A stretch of 64,000 bases of DNA from Oegoconia quadripuncta (GCA_949316235.1 OX438752.1:630001-694000); one strand, 5' to 3'. Positions 1 through 11,800 are shown, numbered from the stretch's first letter. The notes: generated from the sequence alone by a model not told the origin. Program-made: numbers and translations.

Positions 1-140
1 AAGCCCAGCACTTGCACACCGTCACGCACCATGCTCAAGAAGGAAGTGCCTCCATCTTATTTTTCCTTCTCCCGGTCACTCTCACATTCACTCGTTCTCA
101 CATCACTCTATCGTCCAATCATACATTCTCACATCCTACA

Positions 141-376
141 TAAATAAATAAATAAATATTTCGGACACACACCAATCATCTAGTCCCAAACTAAGCAAAG
201 CTTGTGCTATGGATACAAGATAAACGGATAAACATACATAAATATTTATATAAACATCCAAGACTCGGGAATAAATGTTCGTATTCATCACACAAACATT
301 TACCCCTCGCGGGATTCGAACCCGCAACCGTTGGTTTCGCTGATAGGGTCACTATCCACTACACCAATCGGTCGTC
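141..376 (-). mobile_element. tRNA-headed SINE, family A, copy 1
   Basis: On the minus strand a tRNA-like head (A box TGGTGTAGTGG, B box GGTTCGAATCC) is followed by a body and a tail ending ...CCGAAATATTTATTTATT. The same arrangement recurs at 20144, 23956 and 30948. It has no acceptor-stem pairing of a real tRNA, so it is a SINE. Confidence 0.75.
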
Positions 377-443
377 GAAAACCTTGCTTTACAGCGATTC
401 AGCGCTTAAATAGCCCAGGGAAAATACGGTAAAAAATTAGCTT

Positions 444-565
444 CTCTCTTCAATTTAAGAGATATGCTCTTGTCGGTGGAATAATGACCACGTCTCTACT
501 TTTCGCCCTCGTTTTAACTTCTTTGTACGACACGACATTCACCCTTGACTTTGACCAAGTGAAAG
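444..565. mobile_element. Short retroposon-like insert with 12-bp target duplication
   Basis: 122 bp flanked by identical AAAAATTAGCTT at 432-443 and 566-577. The uninterrupted sequence is seen in the inverted copy near 61570-61600. Its sequence is also found, in reverse complement, at the very end of the window (about 63905-64000). Confidence 0.6.
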
Positions 566-934
566 AAAAATTAGCTTGGTTAGACATAATTCAGAACCGA
601 CTTATATAGTTGCTACCTTAAAGAGGTACATTACAGATGTCATTTTGAATAACAAAGGTAAAAAAAAATACGATGGCTCAGTCTAGATTTTTTTTAGAAA
701 ACCCTATGATTCATTTGATAACAACAATAAGTACTAACTGATATTTAGTTAGGTAGACTTTTGTTAAACACGGTTAACTTATTGATAGATATAAACTGAG
801 CATGTATAGTTAAGCATGCATGTGTTTTAGCTGAAAATGTCGTCGAGCTGCATTGTTTAAGAAATAAAAATGAGAACTAATATTTCTTAACGATAATTTC
901 TAAATGTTCTGAATTAAAAGGCATGCCCATAGCT

Positions 935-1200
935 AGCTCTTCTCAGTAGTGGTCGTAGTGGTCGCAAATAACGTTCATAAGTGCATATTTTGGCATCCAC
1001 GATACAGGCCTAGCCTAGTGTGGACGCTACAGCAAATGTATAATTATGTATGGTCCTTTTTGGTAAATAAACATCTTATCTTATCTTATCTTATCTTATC
1101 TTATCTTATCTTATCTTATCTCATCTTATCTTATCGCATCTCATATCATCTTATCTTATCTTATTGCCTACATGAATAAATGATTTTCATTTCATTTCAT
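935..1200 (+). mobile_element. LINE 3' end with (TTATC)n tail
   Basis: A stretch of LINE 3'-UTR type with TAAATAAACATC leads into a TTATC pentamer array (1074-1164) and an ATGAATAAATGATTTTCATTTCAT end. It lies inside the TIR element copy 1. Confidence 0.45.
1074..1164 (+). repeat. (TTATC)n microsatellite
   Basis: About 18 pentamer units with occasional C and G substitutions. Confidence 0.9.
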
Positions 1201-1399
1201 AAATTGAGAATTTGCTTCAAAGAAACACATTTTTCAACTTTAACTTATTTGGATTTTATTCTAATGTTAACTTGTATAGGTACTTGCGTTTCTTAGAAAT
1301 GCTTATTTTTTAGCAATTGTTACTACATTTACAACACTTTATTAAATGTTTCAAGAAAATCGCGTTAATGCGTTTTTCCGAGGTCTAAAAACCCTTCGC

Positions 1400-2290
1400 A
1401 TGACTTCGTATCGCTATCATCGTAGCGACCTATGGCGTGTTTGCGGGCGGCTGCCTAACTCGACTTTGAACTCAGAGGACGGAGTTTGAGTTTTGTTTCG
1501 ACTTAACTTTACTACCGCGTTCACGTTTACGTGACGATTTGTATGAAGAAATGTGCAGCGCCTCTAGCGGATAGTTTGCAAAACGATTTTTTTTCATAAT
1601 ATACTTTATGCGTAAACGCGAACGCGATGGTAAAGTTAAAAACGAGGCAAAACTCGCACTTCGCACACTGATGTGACACATCAAAAAAAAATTACACAAT
1701 TATCACAAAATAATTTGCATCTTGACCTCCAAACCTGTATTTGTTACAACAACTGCACTGGATTTCATCTACACGTTAGTATCATCAGTAGAGTTTTTCG
1801 CTGCGTCATTTGCTTTCAAGAAATGTGGAGCCTCTTATGGGCGATTTGCCATCTTATCATGTGGAACAGCGCCGTGCCTTTTTACGTGTTGATGTTCATT
1901 GCTATGGGTACTTTATGATAAAACCAAACGCAATGCAACATTGTACAAGGCCTATGTCTGCTTATTTCTTTGGGTAGTGACGCGCGCCTATCATCTTGAG
2001 CTTCTTTCAGATTTAAGTGCAGACACGTTCATAGCTGCTCTCTAACTTTCTGTCTTTGTACCGATATTTATTGCGATTGTGGTAGGAATTTTGTAAAGGC
2101 AAATAAGGTTTAGAGTTCCGTGAATTGTGCGAATCACAGATCTTCCAACAAAAGGTCGTTAATGAATGTATAAAACAAAGAATTAATTTTCATTACAACC
2201 CATGTGTCCGGGTTTCGGGAAATCCAAGTTCGTAGCTTGAAACGCCTACAGCCAGTATACTTTGACATACATAGGTACTAGTTTGACATA
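1400..2290. other. No recognised feature
   Basis: Only short reading frames without domains. The sequence near 1440-1670 is relatively GC-rich and may be an old repeat. Confidence 0.4.
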
Positions 2291-2300
2291 CTAGAGGAGT

Positions 2301-2918
2301 TCAAAATCAAAATCAAAATCAAAAATATTTTATTCAATGTAGGATACAAAAATATCACTTATTGAAAGTCAACATGTTATTTTTCTTTTTTTTAACTACA
2401 TCGCTTCACAGGGTGTTATGGTTAGGGAGAAGAAGCGACAAGAAACTCCGCAACAACACATCTTTTCAACTAGTCTCCATCCTTACAACAATACTACATC
2501 TTATATTACATATTACAAAACAATAGCAATTAACATAACGACCAGCTAACACCAGACCTCCTTATCGCCTAAATAATCATCTATCCTGTAATAACCCTTC
2601 TTACACAGAGTTTCTTTAATGTGGCGTTTAAATTTCTGCTCAGTTAAACTCAGTACATGTTCTGGTATTTTATTGTAAAAGCGTATGCTGTGTCCCACAA
2701 AGGATGTGCTAACTTTGCTAAGTCTAAATTGTGGAATTTCAATTTTATTTTTGTTTCTAGTATTCAAATTATGATTATCAGAATGTTTGCGAAATAGGCA
2801 TACATTTTTGCGTACATACATTATACTGTCATATATATATTGGGATGCAACAGTTAAAATACTTATTTCTTTAAACAGATCTCTTAGAGAATCACGGCAG
2901 CGTAATTTATATATTGCT
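2301..2918 (-). mobile_element. 5'-truncated LINE, reverse transcriptase C-terminus (family E), copy 1
   Basis: The minus-strand frame encodes the C-terminal domain found downstream of the RT in insect Jockey/CR1-group LINEs: AIYKLRCRDSLRDLF, then SDNHNLNTRNKNK and a YYRIDDYL end. The 3' tail is GATTTT repeats (2301-2335). A near-identical, longer copy is at 53953-54665 and a fragment at 60337-60690. Confidence 0.8.
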
Positions 2919-3029
2919 TCTACACTGTAATGTGTCCAATACAATCCAGTGCAAATGAAAATACAAATTTACAGACTTACTTCATTTTGATTTTACCTTA
3001 TTTTATCAATGAGATAAAACAGGCAACGT

Positions 3030-3215
3030 TCATATGGAAGACGCCAAAGGGGCGGCGGGTGGCGGGGCACAGGGCACAACCAATCACAGCAAGTCGCGGC
3101 GGCGGCGCCGGGGCAAGCGCCGGCGGCGAGCGGCGTTTGGTCTGCGGCGTCTTCAAAGATACCGCGGCACATGTTTGTGTGTTGTGGCAAAGTATTTAGA
3201 GCGCGCGGCCATTAA
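3030..3215. other. CpG/GC-rich island of unknown role
   Basis: About 185 bp of strongly GC-rich sequence, with CGG/GCG runs and a CCAAT box in both orientations, in AT-rich surroundings. Both strands have open frames of low complexity (for example SRRRRRGKRRRR on the plus strand), which I do not take as genes. It could be a promoter or a retroposon fragment. Confidence 0.4.
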
Positions 3216-3850
3216 GGTCCAACTCACAAAATTCTGCAACGTTTGTCGGTTTAATTTTGTTAGACTTTATATGTATGAAACTAAGTACGTAATAAAAACC
3301 TATAACTAATAACAAAAGGTTATAAAATAAAATACTAAATTAGATTAATAGAAATATTTGTAAATAAATAAATTGTCCCAGATGAAATGAAATACGTTCA
3401 AAATTTAAAATATGATTGTTTTTCTTTTTTATGTATACTACTCTGCCACTCAACGATTGTTTATGTACTAAAAACTTACCCTAAATTGGCTGACATTCAG
3501 GTTTATCTATTTTTGTTCGTAATGGTACTAACCCCGACGCAAAAAGAGGGGTGTTATAAGACCGCTAACTGTGTGGATGTCTGTGTCACCATAGCTCTTA
3601 ATTTGAACCGATTTGATGCGGTTGCTTTTATTAGAAATCAGTTTTTCCAGCGGTGGTTCTAAATGTTTAATCAAAATCGATTCAGCCGGGGTTTTCAAAA
3701 TTTTCCATTTATAGTTAACTATAACAGGTGTTGGTGATGTAATGTTAGATCAATCCTATCGTCTGAATTGACTTAGGTAAAGGTACCTACTTACTTTCCT
3801 GACCAAATGTCGGGGCTCACCGCGTGGTCACTACGCCAGTGAGAGGGCGC

Positions 3851-3882
3851 CACGCGTATAAGGGGCGTGCCTTATACGCGTG
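3851..3882. repeat. Perfect 13-bp inverted repeat (hairpin)
   Basis: CACGCGTATAAGG, a 6-nt loop, then its exact reverse complement. Each arm contains a TATAAG. Confidence 0.9.
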
Positions 3883-4099
3883 AAAATGTCAAGTGCAAAT
3901 TAAGACATGACACTATGCATGTGCTGTAATAATTATTGAAAACGGAAGATAAAGGCCTGATATATAGCACAGAACCTAGCATGTCTTGCAGAGAGCGGCC
4001 AGTGGCTATTGTCCTCTACTAATAAAATAATAATAATAATAAAAAATAAAAAAACTTTAAATTTAAATAGTTATAGTTTGAGACTAGATATATATATAC

Positions 4100-4352
4100 T
4101 TGGACATGTACAGACAGCGTCATCTAGTTCCACACTAAGCAACTAGGCTTGTGTTGTTGATACCAGATGGTTGATACACTACACAAATACATATTTTTTT
4201 TGTAAATAAATACATATATAAATGAAAAACATCCATAACTCGGGTTCACATGTCCGTATTCATCATACAAACATATGCCCCTAGCGGGATTCGAACCCGA
4301 GACCTTTTGGTATAGCAGCAGAGTTTCTAACCACTACACCAAACAGTCGTCA
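4100..4352 (-). mobile_element. tRNA-headed SINE, family I, copy 1
   Basis: On the minus strand a tRNA-like head with B box GGTTCGAATCC is followed by a body containing TACCAGATGG... and a tail with CTAGTTCCACACTAAGCAAC. Related in layout to family A. Other copies are at 29690, 46362, 50180 and 55393. Confidence 0.7.
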
Positions 4353-4967
4353 AAACTAAGGAACGCGGGTGAGTGGTGCTTTTGCCTATTCTTATTCAAG
4401 TCGAAAGGTTTGATAGTACAGCATATCACAGTCGTATTGTGATGGCATTTTGCTGTACCTGAAGGCTGAAGACTATAATCATCTATCACTTAATACAGTC
4501 CACTTCTCTCCATACATACTTTTCCCTCTCCGCCACTCCGTGAGTCGCCCCCCTGTACTAAAACGTTTTCGCCACATGTATTAAAGTTAAATATATCTAG
4601 AAAAGCTCTAGAAGTTTGAGTTCATTAACCTTTCTATATAAGTAACGTCAACGTAAGAACCCGTTACAATGTTAGGTAGATACCGTTTTATAGATGCTTC
4701 TGAACATTCATAATGGATAGTTGCATAATAAATAAAATGACCATCTTAAACTTCGCTCTACCACATTTATTATATTAAAATTTATGTACAAACATTATAA
4801 AAAGAGATGTTACACAATATCACATTCACTTGCGTCACCAATAAATTAACATTAGCGTGCGCGCGCGCATCCCGCCTGCGTCGGCGCCTACACTCATGCC
4901 GCACACCATTTTAGACAAACTGGACTTCGACTCTACACATGTGGTTTTTCTTTATCTTTCATTTAAT

Positions 4968-5197
4968 TGGATTACCTCTTCAATCACACCACATCTTATT
5001 TGGGAGACTGGATATCTTATATCTGACAACCGGGACACAACAATGCTATTAACATTGCTATTTAGCGGTAGAAGCCAGGCGGACATTTAAAATGCCCTAC
5101 TCACCAACCAAACCGGGTACTAAAATGTACCCTCACTGGGGATCGAATCCGGGACCTCCGAAACCCTACGTTGTTTACATTGAGCCACAAGAGGCGT
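4968..5197 (-). mobile_element. SINE family B, degenerate copy
   Basis: A minus-strand copy of the abundant ~330-bp tRNA-headed SINE, with head remnant GGTCCCGGATTCGATCCC and body CAATGTTAATAGCATTGTTG. Part of the tail is deleted. Confidence 0.75.
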
Positions 5198-5639
5198 TAG
5201 GATGACTTTGAAAGTATCTTTCCTTGTTGGTGGCCAATGTCTGTATACAATGTCATGAGAAAATTTCGTTAGCGCGATGTTGGACTAGCGCTCTGATTGG
5301 TCGGAAAGCCTATAGTTATATCACCTTTTAAAACTGGAAACAGAATAAAGAAAATTTTACTAGGATTGAAAATTGCGATTGTACTGAGCAATCTGAGCCA
5401 GGAAAGGTGGCGTTGCAATAGAAATCTTTGCATAATATTCCTCGAATCTTGTATGTGTATATAATGAATATCCAATCTGTTACGTCAAGCTTTAGTATTC
5501 TATGATTGCCTTTGAATGGTGTGCGGCATCGAAATGCATTTGGAAATCAATAATGGCCTGTAATCTTACATAACATGCGCATACGTACGACAAACAATAC
5601 CTAACAGGAGGTTGCTTTTGCTTGCAATTACTTTGACAT

Positions 5640-5833
5640 TTAAAGCAGTAAATATAAAAACCTTTACGTAAATTCAAAGCCTGATTTTAAAAGAGCAACC
5701 CTTCGAGTTTCTTGCTTGTTCTTCTCAGGGGAAAATTGCATTTTGAACAAGCAGTAGCTTAAAAAATGTAAAATTGACTATTTTAAGTGTACTCTGTGTA
5801 CCTACAAAATACAGCATTTTTGACTTTGACTTT
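5640..5833 (+). mobile_element. LINE family F 3' end
   Basis: 3' UTR sequence (AAAGAGCAACCCTTCGAG to TTTTTGACTTTGACTTTG) shared with the longer copies at 25634 and 42055. The coding part is lost. Confidence 0.75.
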
Positions 5834-5922
5834 GTTGCTAATGATAAAACGTGATATCAATTTGTCGGTAGTCATGTAAACTGTTTTTTCGATTTCATGT
5901 GAAATAACCTAGAGATTCTATA

Positions 5923-5933
5923 TTTATTTTATT
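5923..5933 (-). terminator. Polyadenylation signals of the small secreted protein gene
   Basis: On the minus strand two overlapping AATAAA hexamers lie about 220 nt downstream of the TAA at 6152, giving a compact 3' UTR. No nearer AATAAA is visible. Confidence 0.6.
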
Positions 5934-6151
5934 TTAGAAGAATGATCTGAAATATTCCTATATTTGGACAACTTCTGTGAAGACAAGAGACTTTTACCAG
6001 CTCTTTTTCAGGTAGCATCATGCACTGAGTTGTGATTTACTGAACCACCACTGATTCCCATACAGTAATTTGTACTTATATCTGCCATCCACATCTTCGA
6101 TTCTTCTGTTGCCCTGGTAGTTGGATGGCAACACTAGTTAGGTGGGGGTGA

Positions 6152-6295
6152 TTAGTTGCGGCCCACCTGGTCAATCTGACCCTGGAGGTTGTTGATGACC
6201 TCCGACGGGACCTGGTCTCCTAGGATCTCGAAGAGGTTGATCCTCTGATTGCCGGGGATCGACTCGTAGGCAGCTAACTCAATGCCCTCCTGGAC
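6152..6295 (-). CDS. Coding exon 2 (terminal) of the small secreted protein
   Basis: A minus-strand exon begins after the acceptor ...tctcccctcag (AG at 6297-6296) and runs 47 codons to a TAA at 6154-6152. It encodes VQEGIELAAYESIPGNQRIN, then an acidic helical-looking stretch (LFEILGDQVPSEVINNLQ) and a C-terminus GQIDQVGRN. It is 144 nt long, the same as exon 1, and joins it in phase 0 across a 7.3-kb intron. There are no in-frame stops or frameshifts, and codon use matches exon 1, so the gene looks intact. The product is a short, cysteine-free secreted polypeptide without a domain I can name. A 3' UTR of about 220 nt follows. Confidence 0.85.
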   Translation of the reverse strand, partial: VQEGIELAAYESIPGNQRINLFEILGDQVPSEVINNLQGQIDQVGRN

Positions 6296-6370
6296 CTGAG
6301 GGGAGACAACAATGATTTAGATCGACTAAATATATACTAGCAGAATAAGATCGTTTTCGTCATATTTATA

Positions 6371-6496
6371 AGATAGCCAGTCCCCCAAATGTGTTGGGGT
6401 TTCCGGGTCAGTACGCTTCCACCTTCGACCTCATCTTCACTTAACATCATTGAGGTCAAGTACAAACCCGTCGGCAATAAAAAAAAAAAAAAAAAT
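6371..6496 (+). mobile_element. SINE family B 3' fragment
   Basis: Tail half of SINE B (AGATAGCCAGTCCCCCAAAT to GTCAAGTACAAACCCGTC) ending in poly(A). Confidence 0.8.
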
Positions 6497-6596
6497 TACC
6501 GGATGAGTTTTTATACCGCAAGGAAAAAAATAGGGCTTAATAATAGACAAAGCCTTCCAAGTAACGCCATTTTGTTTGTATTTATGTATTGTATTA

Positions 6597-7026
6597 GGTC
6601 CTTACCTATGAAATTGGCGTTTTGTATGAAGAATTTCATTAAGACTGTTTTCTCCATACAATCATTTTTGATTTTTTTTTTGGAACGGCAAATCCGAATT
6701 TGGCTGAACTTTGTGTGTATTATCGGATAACATTAAGTTAAGTATAGGCAGCGTTAATTTTTAAAAGTAACCGCTTTATAAAAGAAATGATTATGGGAAA
6801 CACATGAAAAGAGCTCTGTTCAAATTTTTTTTATTATGCGATTTAGCCCAGAAATAAAAAAATATTTCATTTGACATGAAATATTTTTTAATTTCTGGAA
6901 ATAATATTGAAATAATATTCCATTTTCCAAATGAAAAACAAATTCGGATATATAGCTTTGAAAATCGCAGGAATTGGTACATATGATTAACGAAGAAAAA
7001 AACTCCAATTTCATAGGTAAAGACCC
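6597..7026 (+). mobile_element. MITE with GGTCYTTACCTATGAAATTGG termini, copy 1
   Basis: The left end GGTCCTTACCTATGAAATTG and the right end (reverse complement GGGTCTTTACCTATGAAATT) form terminal inverted repeats. The interior contains no transposase. Internally deleted or partial relatives are at 53089-53398 and 40430-40737. It lies in the intron of the small secreted protein gene. Confidence 0.7.
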
Positions 7027-7332
7027 AATATTTAATTGTGAAACGACAGGCGATATGTGTTTGTCGGCGTTGTGTGTTTGTATGTGTCCAGTCTTTATCA
7101 AGGTGAATGTTTATATCGAAACGCACAAGCCAAGTTCTCAAAAAAAATGACCGTTCGTACGCCGTGCTATATTAACACCCCTTTCGCACCCCCTCTATGG
7201 CAGTAACTATTTAATAAATATAATGTATTTTACTCAGGTAATGAGATGCCTATCTTTACACAATATTCTAATTTTCAAAACTGTAGCTTTAATAGTTCCT
7301 GAGAAAATTACTCTCAAAATTTTATTGAGAAA

Positions 7333-7990
7333 TTGGCCATATACCACCACATAAACATCCCACTGCAGGGATATAGACTTCCCTTATATTCAGGGAGTAT
7401 GGGCCACAGTCCGTCACACTTGTAGTGGTAGAGCCACGCTGTAAGCTATTAGCTTGCAGCATGAATGGGCCGGCTCGACCGGGGAAGTACCACCCTCTCG
7501 CAGAAGAGCGACGTCTGAGTAGTGGCATTTTGCCACTGCGCTTCGTCCGGTGAGCGAGGGCGCCGGAGGCCCACCTTCCAGTCTCTCTCCAGAATGGTAG
7601 CGGTATTTAAAGAGTTAGTACCCCAGGAGGGTACCAGCACTATTAGTGCTGGAGAATCCCTCATCGCTCAGGCTGCCCTACTTATTCTGGGGTGGACACC
7701 TTCCTCAAAGGCCGGCAACGCATCTGTGACCCTTTTGGTGTTGCGGGTGTCCATGGGCGGCGGTGATTGCTTTCCATCAGGTGACCCGCGTGCTCGTTTG
7801 CCGCCCTCTCATATAAAAAAAATAAATAAATAAATAAAAACACTGGCCCAATGCGCGTTGGGGACTTCACATGCCTTCGATTGTTTAAATTTCTCATAGG
7901 CATGTAAGTTTCCTCACGATGTTTTCCTTCACCGTTTAAGAGCAGTCGGATAAATGCATATAAGCAATTAAATTAAATTTAAAAACTTAC
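7333..7990 (-). mobile_element. SINE family C, split by a family D insertion
   Basis: Pieces 7333-7420 and 7840-7990 are the two halves of a minus-strand SINE C (full example at 41612-41925). They are interrupted by the element at 7421-7839. Confidence 0.7.
7421..7839 (+). mobile_element. Retroposon family D (Bm1-like 3' end), inserted in SINE C
   Basis: Plus-strand element ending TTGCCGCCCTCTCATATAAA followed by (AAAT)n, flanked by ACACT at 7416-7420 and 7840-7844. The 3' portion (GGCCGGCAACGCATCTGTGA) recurs at 9600, 26900, 53850 and 55900. Confidence 0.7.
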
Positions 7991-8366
7991 AGGTACATAC
8001 AACAAAATGCCACTAAAGTGAAATCAAATAAATTTTCTAAATCCGTCAAAGATAGCAAATATGATAGTGAATTTACATGTCATTAGAACTGATTGGATGC
8101 TATTGAATAACTGCGACTTGTTAACGAGCTATGTTATGATATAACGCCGGTGAGAGTAAGCTGCTAGTAATGTGCTATAATCTCTTACTTCCTTCTAGAT
8201 AGATCATGTTACACGAGTGGACCGCCATGGGTCCGCCCCCGTACAGTCGGCTCCATAGTTATTCATACAATACTGTCTTACATGATTAGTAGTTGAGTGA
8301 TGTCTGTTCAAGTTATAATGATCGCAGTTCTCTAAATTGACCATTGACAAGTTTTTATTTAGTTTT

Positions 8367-8702
8367 AACCGCCTCCGTGACTCAATGTAAACAACATTGG
8401 GTTTACGATTCGGAGGTCGAGGGTTCGATTCCCAGCGGGGTACATGTTTAAGTACTCGATTTGGTTGGTGGTAGGGCATTTTAATTGTGCGCCTAGTTAG
8501 CTACCACCATCTTATTTATATCTGCCGCCAAGCAGCAATGTTAATAGCATTGTTGTGTTCCGGTTGTCAGAGATAAGATAGCCAGTCCCCCAAAATGTGT
8601 TGAGGTTTCCGGGTCAGTACGCTTCCACCTTCGACCTCATCTTCACTTAACATCAGGTGTGACTGGTGTCAAGCACCACCCGTTGTGCATAATAAAAAAA
8701 AA
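8367..8702 (+). mobile_element. SINE family B, full length
   Basis: tRNA-like head AACCGCCTCCGTGACTCAAT with B box GGTTCGATTCC, the complete body, and tail ACCCGTTGTGCATAA plus poly(A). Confidence 0.85.
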
Positions 8703-8910
8703 GTTCAAAATTTGCAAACCATTTTTAGCCCGCTGTTATCTGAGTGAGCTGAAATTTCGCAGATTGATGTAAATTCGATACAATGCAATATTAAGGTACC
8801 ATCGAACTGATCTGATGATGGAGCCGGGAGTGATGGTAAATGGCAAGATAGTTCGAAATTGGCCTAGTTTGTTTTGTTGTCATGAGCACTTTTTTATTTC
8901 TTTTTTTTAT

Positions 8911-9432
8911 GATTGACTGGATTCGCGTTTGACCACAATCTCACCTGATGGAAAGTGACGATATGGTCGAAGATGCAGCACGTGATCCCAGTAAATGCCT
9001 ATTCACTCTGCTCTTGAAAATCCCAAGGTTGTAGGATTCATGAAAGACTGACGCCGGAAGGGAGTTCCATGCCTTGGCTGTTCGGATGATTAATGAAGAA
9101 TCGAACTTTTTAGTGCGAATGTTCGGTATATTAACTATATACGGGTGGAATCCCTCCCCACGACCACTAGGATGGAAGATGGAAGGGTGACGGTGAAATA
9201 AGATTATGTAATTCCAACGCACACTCCGCGAAATGCATCCTGTAAAAAACTGATAGACAGGCGACTTTGCGACGGTGTTCAAGCCTCTGCAATTTAGCAG
9301 TCATCGAATTATCACCTATGAGTCTCATGGCACGTCGTTCCACAGAATCGAGTGCAGCTAGTTGGTACTTAGCTGAACTATTCCAGAGATGACAGCAGTA
9401 GTCCATGCACGAGCGGACTTTACATTTTGTGG
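8911..9432 (-). mobile_element. 5'-truncated CR1/Jockey-like LINE, RT C-terminus
   Basis: Minus-strand frames (with a frameshift near 9230) encode SVERRAMRLIGDNSM, LEHRRKVACLSVFYRMH and then RTAKAWNSLPASVF and FKSRVNRHLLG, the conserved end of many insect CR1/Jockey ORF2 proteins. The 3' end ACGCGAATCCAGTCAATC is at about 8911. Similar copies are at 39775, 43408 and 43855. Confidence 0.8.
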
Positions 9433-9700
9433 CATTTTGCCACTGCGCTTCGTCCGGTGAGCGAGGGCGCCGGAGGCCCACCTTCCAGTCTCTCTCCAGA
9501 ATGGTAGCGGTATTTAAAGAGTTAGTACCCCAGGAGGGTACCAGCACTGCTGGAGAATCCCTCATCGCTCAGGCGGCCCTACTTATTCTGGGGTGTCACC
9601 TTCCTCAAAGGCCGGCAACGCATCTGTGACCCTTTTGGTGTTGCGGGTGCCCATGGGCGGCGGTGATTGCTTTCCATCAGGTGACCCGCATGCTCGTTTC
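9433..9700 (+). mobile_element. Retroposon family D fragment
   Basis: Matches the interior of 7421-7839 (GTGGCATTTTGCCACTGCGC to GACCCGCATGCTCGTTT). The poly(A) end is absent. It abuts the LINE on its left. Confidence 0.75.
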
Positions 9701-9829
9701 GCATTGCCACTGAAACTCCTTGATGGTCTTTATGTTACTCGTTTACTTTGTAATAAAATAATATCTGATAATCATGGTGGAGTAATCAAAGATTGTTTAT
9801 AAGTATTTTTAATGAAGAACTTATTTAGA

Positions 9830-9866
9830 CTATAGTATAGTATAGTATAGTATATATATATATACA
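9830..9866 (+). repeat. (TATAG)n / (TA)n microsatellite
   Basis: Short run of TATAG units grading into TA repeats. Confidence 0.85.
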
Positions 9867-9914
9867 GTTTAACCTCTCTTAACGTTAACGTTCGGGGCAT
9901 ATACCTCTAAACAA

Positions 9915-10270
9915 ATTCGCCTTTTTAATGAAGAAAGCTCCCTCTCCTGAATGTTCAGTGTGTGGTACTGTGGAGGACGTTTTGAATATTACTGGGGAAT
10001 GTGTGCGAAACGAGGACATTAGATGCCAGGTAGTAGCGATGGCCGAACATTTTTAAGAGATCGGTGGTTGTAACAGTGTCTTGGCATGTCCGCTATCGGA
10101 TACTGCCAAGATACTGTACAAGATGGTGCAGACAGGTATAAACAGACGACAATGATCGGCTGTCTATATCTTCTTGCTTCCGATAAATGAAGGTCTAGTA
10201 TCAGCTGCAGGGAACCATAATAAGGCACAATGGAGTGACATAGTCAAATTGACTAAACTCCTTAAAAATA
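9915..10270 (+). mobile_element. Decayed LINE C-terminus
   Basis: Encodes, with stops, a cysteine motif region (CSVCGTVEDVLNIT...ECVR) like the C-terminal part of R1/Jockey-type ORF2, then a poly(A)-like run at 10267-10283. Confidence 0.45.
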
Positions 10271-10289
10271 GAAAAAAAAAAACCTCTCT

Positions 10290-11310
10290 GTCGGCCATTC
10301 CCACGCAAAAATTCTAAGGGTCAAGTATCTCGGCGCGCCTGTCACATTGCGAAAATACCTGCGGTGTTAAAAACGTTTATAGATACTCTTCTACTGGGTG
10401 TATTTGTAATCTGTGAAGAGCAATAGCTACGGGAATATATTATCTATGGATATAATGAATGAACACTACTACAGCTATAATACAAAAAAAAAACATAAAA
10501 ATGTTACGAATTGTAATATGTAGGTATCCTTATATCCACGATATAATTGGTATTTTTACGGAAAGTACAGATTTATTTCATGTTTTTCTTAAGAAATGGG
10601 TAATTCAATAAATTGTTATGAGAATTGGAAGCTCTATGGCAGGTTTCTAAGCCCGTTCTAATAAAAAACAGTAGTTGGAATTCTATGCCTATACTCCCAC
10701 CCAAAGAGAAAAAAATTAATACTAAATATCATAGCTAACATAACATGGCGCACATTATTCGATGCGGAATTTAATAGAGAACAAGTTCAAACACAGTTCA
10801 AAGGAATTGTAACTTTATAATCTTTACAATTGAGAGTTGAAATTCGGGTGTCCGTGGGCACCGATCGGTGCCCGCGTCCGTCTAAAGGTATAGTAATTGT
10901 CTAGTTAATTATGGAGTCGATTATACAACACAAGCGATTATTTGCTCTGTGGTACGGACGAATGGAAAATGACACAGACAGGCTACACAAATCTTAAATT
11001 ACTATTTTAGCCCGGTAAGTATACGCAAATTTTGTTACATAACTTCCCATATCTTTTTGCACGTGAATAGATTAAAAATGTTTTCTAATGCTAGTCTGTC
11101 ATAGGTATAAGGCATTTTAAAATATATTTGACTTTCTATGTTCAATATAATATTACGGCTTGACACTTGTATTAAAAAGATACATGTTTTGTCTTTATAA
11201 ATATACATACATAAATAACGTCACGATCTTTATTCTAAATGGGGTGGTAAAACCAACTCCAACTCCGTCAGAAATGTCTCTAACATTAGCGTTCAGGTGT
11301 TTCAAAAATT
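10290..11310. other. No recognised feature (intron of the small secreted protein gene)
   Basis: AT-rich, no long frame, no repeat I could match elsewhere in the window. Confidence 0.4.
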
Positions 11311-11317
11311 AAAATTG

Positions 11318-11385
11318 AACAATGCTATTAACATTGCTGCTTGGCGGCAGATTTAGATAACATGCTGGTAGCTAGTTTGCTTTAG
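11318..11385 (-). mobile_element. SINE family B internal fragment
   Basis: Contains AACAATGCTATTAACATTGC and GGCGGCAGATTTAGATAA of SINE B. Confidence 0.7.
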
Positions 11386-11737
11386 AACAAGATCAAGCTA
11401 TCGATTTGTTAACATTGTTTTATCTCTGACAGGTGCAATCCGTGTGCAAAACATTTGGAACATAGATTGTCGGAGGTAAAAATTGTTCGCTTACTGGACT
11501 ATTTTTTGGTTGTGTTTGTTCGTGAAAAGCGAAAGGTAGAGATTTTTCTTTTCAAGTTTTTTATAGTCTTTTATAATAAATAAATAAAATAAAAATATCC
11601 AGTTCCAGTAAGGATGCAGTTTATCATAAAAAAACGAGATACTCAACGCTGACTAACACATAACAAACAATTTTTCATCGGAGGTTAAAACAGAGATAAA
11701 CAGCGGGACATCAGACACCAGCTGATGTCTCGCTTAC

Positions 11738-11800
11738 AACCTTCGTCTTCACTTAACATCACGTGATTCAGGTCAAGCGTAGGCCCATTGCGAATAAAAA
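11738..11800 (+). mobile_element. SINE family B tail fragment
   Basis: CTTCGTCTTCACTTAACATC followed by a degenerate tail. Confidence 0.6.

Larger units (their letters stand above)
414..1391 (+). mobile_element. Non-autonomous TIR DNA transposon, copy 1
   Basis: Begins GCCCAGGGAAAATACGG. Most of its length matches, in reverse complement, the element at 59688-61614, including a stretch around 1325-1390. The right terminus appears truncated, because the expected GTATTTTCCCTGGG is missing. It carries two insertions (444-565 and roughly 935-1200). No transposase is seen. Confidence 0.55.

Noticed and set aside
303..376. tRNA genes at this and similar positions (20144, 23956, 27130, 41612 and others)
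   Set aside because: A and B boxes are present, but acceptor stems do not pair, and each is fused to the same repeated body and tail, so they are SINE heads.
4857..5090. 77-aa plus-strand frame
   Set aside because: Mostly antisense of a SINE B copy.
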